From Thinopyrum elongatum (Eukaryota; Streptophyta; Magnoliopsida; Poales; Poaceae), in assembly GCA_011799875.1 (NCBI GenBank), contig CM022301.1:89299667-89363666 (forward strand): a stretch of 64,000 nucleotides of DNA, in the 5' to 3' direction. The notes under the pieces were generated by a model, which saw only the letters and a program-made list of their open reading frames with translations, did no database searches and was not told the DNA's origin. The position numbers were made by a program, and so were the translations under genes. Each line of letters begins with the position of its first letter. The first letter of the stretch is position 1. Below are positions 58,701-64,000 of this stretch, piece by piece.

Positions 58701-60460
58701 AACTAAAATCTTCTCATAGGAAGCAAACACTATTCATTGATATATGTAAAACAAAGTAAACGATAAATAAAAATCAAAGATATGTTCATTCTGAGAAAAA
58801 GAAAGAACAAAACATTTATGAAAACTTGAGCTGAGTTCGTTCCTATTTAAAATTCCTGAGTTGTTGTTGGTCATCAAGATCATGATGTATTTTATAAAAC
58901 GCTACCAAGCTTCATAGCATCATGATCTTATTCTTACATATTGTAACCGGGATCCTCCTAGTTGTTAACATCACCTTTCTAGCAGTAGAAAACTGAAAAA
59001 AAATCATCTACCATATGCTATTTTGTGTTTTTTTCTTCCTTTAACAAATTATGATCGCACTTAAAAGATGAAAATGGGTTGCAGAATAACAGGGGCTGAC
59101 ACAATCCAAAACATCCACTTTTAGAAATTAAAAAGTATACTTCACCAAATGCAGAAAAAAAAAGATTTGTGTATGCATTTTTCTGTGAGAGCTAGACAAA
59201 ATTGAGCATGAAGTGCAAAAGTCGAAAATGAGTGACCAGAATCACTCCATATAGCAAGCTGAGAATAAGTATAACATGACAGACCACTACTGCAGAAGTA
59301 GAAACCCTAGCATAGAAAAAGTGGCTCACTACTTGACGAAGAAGCCTTGACCACATAAACTGGGCAGTTAACTAATAGGAGCATTAATATTTTCACAAAA
59401 AACAGTGCTAAATGGAAGATTTTATTTTTTGTAACAGCGCTAAAATGACGAATTTGTTCACGGAAAGCTGTTCACGAAATCATGAAAAAAAAGAAGTATT
59501 CTAACATATATGTGGATCCACACTTACATGCAGTGCTCCATAGGCTATTGGTTTCTTAGTTGTCCTTTTGAAATCAACATTAGCTGCGTGAAGTAAATCA
59601 GCATTCTGCACATGAACCATTCTGGGGACATTGTAGTTAATGCTCCTAAATGGCCTTGCAGAAGTAAGATCCAGAAAATCCATATATATGATCTGCATAA
59701 CAAAAAATGTGATAAAAAAGGGATGAAAATACAATAATGGAGAAAACAAATAAAAATGATACAAAAAGAGCAAATAGAAAAAATAACTTACAGCAAGCAT
59801 GGGCAGGCAGCCGCCAACCCAGATAGGATCATTCAAATCACCTGAGACTCTGTTAAAAAGATTTTCGTGGAAGCTTTCGATATCTTCAATCAGGTGATTG
59901 ATGCAATATGTTGCCAAATCATACTTATGCAACTGTGAAATGTCATGCAGACCGTACAGAAGCTTCCAGTTTGCATAGTTGCTTGTGATTGGACAGAGAA
60001 CTGTTGAGAAGAACAGAAACAATAAACTGCAAATAAAACCTTCCTCAGTTTCATCATTCTTCATCATGTTGACAATGTTTTCTATTGGAATGTTCCTACT
60101 TCCAGATTTATATTTATCGCTTAGTTCCTTAACTTTTGCTACTACAGCAGGATCATTGCTCTCGGTAGGAAAGGGTTCAGAACCAGATTGAATTCCAAAA
60201 ACTTGAATGACCATTTCCCTTCGGATATGAATACCTTTGTTCTTGTGCTTGAAGACAACATTTGAGCGAGTATGGTCGGCAAGCCATTGCATGAATCCGA
60301 TGGGGACAATGAGATGCCTATTGATATGCAACAGATTATCCAGATCATGTTTCGAAACATATCCTTTTTGCTTATCAGTTAAATTTGAAATGGCTTTGTT
60401 CCATTTGAGGGTCGAGAACCTATGCTTTATAGTCACACGGTGTTTCAGAGTTTCAGACAT
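55787..60460 (-). CDS. ULP/C48 cysteine protease-like TE gene, 12 exons, open
   Basis: Exons (minus): 60460-59792, 59692-59528, 58678-58541, 58436-58203, 58116-57705, 57567-57366, 57252-57066, 56933-56835, 56751-56620, 56469-56366, 56278-56206 and 55906-55787. All borders are GT-AG and the sum is 2535 nt, 844 residues, without a stop. The N-terminal ~220 residues (LTDKQKGYVSKHDLDNLLHI, WLADHTRSNVVFKHKNKGIH) form a domain shared with the degenerate gene to the left. The middle is polar with two homologous helical modules. The C-terminal C48 core has His712 (NTFHWTFF), Asp729 (INFFDS), Gln778 and Cys784 (QPNLHDCALYG); the H-D spacing of 17 and Q-C spacing of 6 equal those of yeast Ulp1. The protein ends with a basic KKRRTRR. 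Ulp proteases remove SUMO; MULE-borne ULP-like genes (KAONASHI type) are known in plants. The target is unknown. Confidence 0.85.
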
Positions 60461-61375
60461 GGTTACTAGACAGGGAGCTCCGTGGAACAAACCAAAAAAA
60501 GGATAAGATTAAAATGATGAACCGAAAAACTAACTGAGATAAAAAATTACTGAAGTTGTTCCATTATGAGGGAAGGGGGAGACACGCATTATTTTCATGT
60601 AAAAAAGCATATCATAAATCATGATATAAACTGCTATTTTTGCGTGCGAGGACAAGATGGATATGAAAAGCATTAACACGGGTGTTGCTCATAGCACTAC
60701 TTTTGTTAAACAAAAAAAATGATAACACAACAACCGAATGTAAAAAAATACTGACGTTGATTCAGACTGTAAAATGTTCAGTGCTTTCATACCTAAAATG
60801 TAGTGCAAATAAATAACATAGCAACTTAAGAATATGTTTAACAAAAAATGAGATCCACACTAACAACCAAATAAAAAGGCCAGCAATGTGCTATACATTC
60901 CTTATCAGGGGGGAACCTATCTAAAAAAAATCTATGCCCAAACCCTAGTTAATTCCATGCAAACCACATCAGGACGCCATGAAAAAATGGACAAACCTAA
61001 TGAAAATCTAGGGCGAAACCCTAGCTAAAATAGGAGCAAACAACACCAGCACTCCATGAAATAATTTGAAACCCTAGCGGAAATTCTAGGGCGGACCCTG
61101 GCGAAATCGAAGCAAACCATACCAGCACGCCTTGAATTAGAAACCCTAGCACAAAACTATGGTGAAACCCTAGCGAAAGTCCATGGCGGAACCCTAACTA
61201 AACGAAGCAAACGACATCAGCACGCCATGATCTACAAAAAATCCTAGCACAAGACTATGGCGAAACCCTAGAAAATCCTATCGCGTCTCTAAACAAATCA
61301 CTGCCCGGCGGAGGGAACAACGCACATCCGAGAAGAAAAAAAAGAGAGACAGAGACGGGGATGGCGGTCAAGGTT
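60461..61375 (-). promoter_or_regulatory. Upstream region of the ULP-like gene with telo-box cluster
   Basis: AT-rich DNA, then from about 60940 to 61280 a degenerate ~60-110-bp repeat with GCAAAC(C/G)ACA(T/C)CAGCACGCCATGA and six AAACCCTAG words (near 60949, 61015, 61070, 61141, 61166 and 61262). AAACCCTA is the plant telo-box, found near start sites of many growth-related genes. Whether it acts here is unknown. Confidence 0.4.
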
Positions 61376-61740
61376 AATTCTCAAACCTCGGTGAAGAACG
61401 CCCGGCGAAGGGAGGACCTCCGTCCGCTGTCGATCTAGAAATCTGCCGCGCGAAAGGAGAAAGAGAAAGAAGGCGGAGAAGAAGAAACGAAAACGGGAGG
61501 AAGAAAACAGAGTACGAAACGAAAATAGAGGAGGGGAAAAGAAGTGGGCCGGCCCGATAAGAGAACGACAGACGCAGGGGGGGTACGCGCCACGGCGCTA
61601 CGCGGCGACCTACATGCCGTATAGGAACCCGCGCTCCTATCGGGCGCATCAGGCGCCCGAACCTCTCCCTGGCGCTCGCTACGGCGCCCAGTTGGGCCAG
61701 CCCACGAATAGCGCTGAGCAGCGAACACAAAAGTACGCAA
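61376..61740. other. GC-rich right edge of the nested block
   Basis: It contains a purine-rich run (61440-61550: GAGAAAGAGAAAGAAGGCGGAG), GGGCCGGCCCGATAAG, GGCGACCTACATGCCGTATAGG and CTCCTATCGGGCGCATCAGGCG. Several words are inverted counterparts of those at 25890-26040. Open frames of both strands here show no domain. Confidence 0.35.
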
Positions 61741-61744
61741 AAAA

Positions 61745-61830
61745 TTGGAAAACGATATCTAGAGGTCTCGAACACACTACCTTCGAGTCACATACGACAC
61801 CACTAGCCACTCGACCTATCCTGCGCGTAA
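61745..61830 (-). repeat. tRNA-like SINE head (minus strand)
   Basis: On the minus strand, box A-like GGTCGAGTGGCTAGTGGTG is followed by box B GTGTTCGAGACC (61765-61776 region), a tRNA-derived pol III promoter arrangement. A proper cloverleaf could not be confirmed, so it is a retroposon head, not a tRNA gene. Confidence 0.5.
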
Positions 61831-61879
61831 TGTTTACTAACAGCCGCAAAAGCATAATAAACAATGTCACACGCTATTT

Positions 61880-62560
61880 TATTTCACAGATTTTTTTGGA
61901 AAAATACCATGAATTTGAAAAAGTTCATGGATTTCGAAAACAGATCTTCATTTTGGAAGAAAATTTCACAAACCTGAAAATAGTTCATTATTTTTCAAAA
62001 AAAGAGTTCATCAAAATTTGAAAAAAATGTCCGCGGATTTTGAAAAGAAAAATCATCGAATTTGAAAAAGGTTCATGAAATTTGAAAAAAAGTTTATTGG
62101 TTTTGAAAAACGTTCATCAAAATGGAAAAAAAGTTAACGGATTTTCAAAAAATGTTCATCGAACTTGAAAAATAGCTCATCAAATTTGGAAAACGTTCAT
62201 CGAAATTGAAAAAAGTTAATGATTTTCTAAGAAAAGTTCATCAATTTTGAAAAAAGGTTCATCGAATTTGGAAAAAAGTTCATCAAATTTGGAAAAAGTT
62301 CATCGCATTTGGAAAAAAGTTCATCAAAATTTTAAAAAGTTAATCATTTGTGAAAAAAAGTTCATCGAATTTTAAAAAAAATTCATCGAATTTTAAAAAC
62401 ACAGTTCGTCGATTGTGAAGAAAAAAGTTCACGAATTATATCAAATTTGAAAATCAAACTTTCTTCAAATCCTTCTTGAAAATCGAATTTGAAAAAGTTC
62501 ATAGATTTGAAGAAGAAGTTCACGAATTATGAAAAAAATCATTTATCCAGGAAAAAGAAA
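61880..62560. repeat. Degenerate ~20-25-bp array (GTTCATCGAATTTGAAAAAA)
   Basis: About thirty loosely conserved units of GTTCATC(G/A)AATTTGAAAAAA with variants ATGGATTT and GGTTTTGAAAAACG. An A-rich run follows (62560-62660). It is non-coding and its word differs from that of the array at 50.6-55.3 kb. Confidence 0.85.
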
Positions 62561-62694
62561 AAGAAAACAAAAAATGGAAAACAAAAACAAAAAACAAAAA
62601 AACAGAACCAAAAAAAGAAAAGGCAAAAAGGAAAAAGGTAAAAAGGTAAAAAGGAAAGATGAAATAAGAAAAGACGTGAAAGGATGTTAATCAT

Positions 62695-62785
62695 CAGTTC
62701 TGGCTATGGCGCGGTGGTTACTGCCTATTAGCTCGAAAAGTGGAGGTCGGGAGTTCGATACCCCGCGGCGGCGCCCGTTTTTTGC
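62695..62785 (+). repeat. tRNA-like SINE head (plus strand)
   Basis: CTGGCTATGGCGCGGTGGTTACTGCC (box A region) and GGGAGTTCGATACCCCGC (box B region) are spaced as in a tRNA, followed by GCGCCCGTTTTTTGCG. The sequence is degenerate and is classed as a SINE-like or pseudo-tRNA head. Confidence 0.5.
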
Positions 62786-62879
62786 GTCTACAAAACCGAA
62801 AGGAAAAAAAAAAGGTGACATGGGCCGGCCCTGCGCGGGGCGCTGCAGGCGACCGTTTGAAAAATACACATTAACGGGC

Positions 62880-63580
62880 ATCTGCAGCGCTAAATAGGAT
62901 TCACCCTAATTTGATGGCATTTTGTATTATGCAACAGAGCCCGTACGTTGCAACTGGAGAAAAAAATTAACACACTGTCTTAACTCAATAACCATGACTC
63001 AAAGACCCCAATAGGTCCACGTCATTTATTTTAACATTTGTATTGCCGGTTATCCTCCATTTCACCCTAGCCGATGATCATCTCAATGCTCACACAACCA
63101 TAACACATTTGAACGTGGTCAATTCTATGGCGTCTCTCTCTCTAAACCCGCACGAACATTTAAGACGTAAATGTAGGGGCAGATCAGAATATTAATTGAT
63201 TTTGTTCAAAACATTTCCTGAAATTCAAAATAATTCTTTTTAATTCCAATTATTTTTTGACAAACATGATGTTTTTTTTTGTGAAAAATGTGAACAACGC
63301 TTCAATTTTTGAATAAATTTTAATAAACATTTTCTTGCATTTGTGAACAAATTCTGAAAATGGGAACATTTTTTTAGTTCTCGAACAAAATTTTGTAAAC
63401 GGGACCAAACTTTTAATTTGTGGACAAATTTGAAAGAGGGGACAAAAATGTGAACCTTTTTTGACATTCCTGAACATTTTTTGAATTTGTGAACAAATAT
63501 TTCAAAAAAGTGGGTATGGATACCAGCCGAACTACTAAATATAAAGCTCACAAATAAGTGTCTATACATAAGCAGTTTGG
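62880..63580. other. AT-rich spacer with short inverted-sense repeats
   Basis: From about 63240 to 63510 words such as TTTGTGAACAAATT and AACATTTTTTTAGTTCTCGAAC recur, resembling low-complexity arrays elsewhere in the window. No gene is supported. Confidence 0.4.
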
Positions 63581-64000
63581 ATACATTGCACCCAGTTTAT
63601 GAGGAAAACCAAACCGAAAATCGCACAAGCAACAAAGCATCGTCAACCACATGACCCAAGGCCACAACCGCAACAAACACACACCCTCGGCTCTGGAGCC
63701 GCAGCTCCAACATCCCCTGCCTACACGCGAGCCGTAGCGTCGCATGGCTTGGGCACCTTGTAGCCCTTGCTACACGAGAAGACCACCCACAGACAACGAA
63801 CGCTCCACCAAATATCCGTGCCCGCCACCTCGACTTCCAGCTAGGCCGACCCATCAGATCGCCTCGATAGAGCCAACGAACTCACTACCCTCGTAGCACC
63901 AGGTCGCCAACCATGTCGTGCAAAGTCGTGGACCAACCCCATAGTGTCACCGGTGCATTGCCATCCAAAGCCACCACCTCGGCGTAAATCCTCAAGTAGT
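63581..64000. repeat. Part of a dispersed repeat, runs off the window
   Basis: GC-richer sequence beginning TTTATGAGGAAAACC...CGCACAAGCA and rich in CCACAACC/AACAAACACACACC words. The beginning resembles 21028-21110. It could be the end of a retroposon, but the element cannot be classified from what is here. Confidence 0.3.

Overview
This is plant nuclear DNA, almost certainly from a grass and most likely a Triticeae species (wheat, Aegilops or barley relatives). The evidence is multi-exon genes with GT-AG introns, dense nested transposons (a Sirevirus-type copia element, a chromovirus, Stowaway and Tourist MITEs, MULEs, an Au-like tRNA-SINE) and a captured CBF/DREB fragment of a Triticeae type. 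Species identity is inference; nothing in the sequence names it.

Layout. 0-5.9 kb: repeats, including a ~500-bp tandem repeat, a (TA)n tract, a broken coiled-coil ORF and a CACTA-like end with ~84-bp subterminal repeats. 6-24 kb: a gene island with three host genes on the + strand. These are a six-exon Mpv17/PMP22-family membrane protein (6406-8470), a 14-exon two-domain tRNA-His guanylyltransferase THG1 (12848-20682) and a five-exon J-domain protein (22738-23954). The introns and spacers of the island hold complete, datable insertions with target-site duplications (TSDs): a SINE, a Harbinger-type element carrying CBF sequence, a deleted chromovirus and several MITEs.

24.3-25.5 kb: a non-autonomous MULE with 9-bp TSDs. 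25.9-61.7 kb: a nested block whose oldest layer looks like a very large Mutator-type composite. It holds a FAR1/MULE transposase gene (+, 44.6-50.1 kb) and two homologous ULP/C48-like genes on the minus strand. One is degenerate (26.8-43.5 kb); the other has a fully open 12-exon model with a complete His-Asp-Gln-Cys set (55.8-60.5 kb). A 4.8-kb AT-rich higher-order minisatellite separates the transposase from the intact protease. Two later insertions broke this layer: an 11.9-kb Sirevirus-like copia element (30032-41950) in the left gene, and a 1.5-kb solo LTR (45706-47223) inside a transposase exon.

61.7-64 kb: tRNA-like SINE heads in opposite orientations flanking short AT-rich repeat arrays, then unclassified repeat DNA. 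Coordinates of splice sites, LTR ends and TSDs were read base by base; family names come from motif recognition without any database search.
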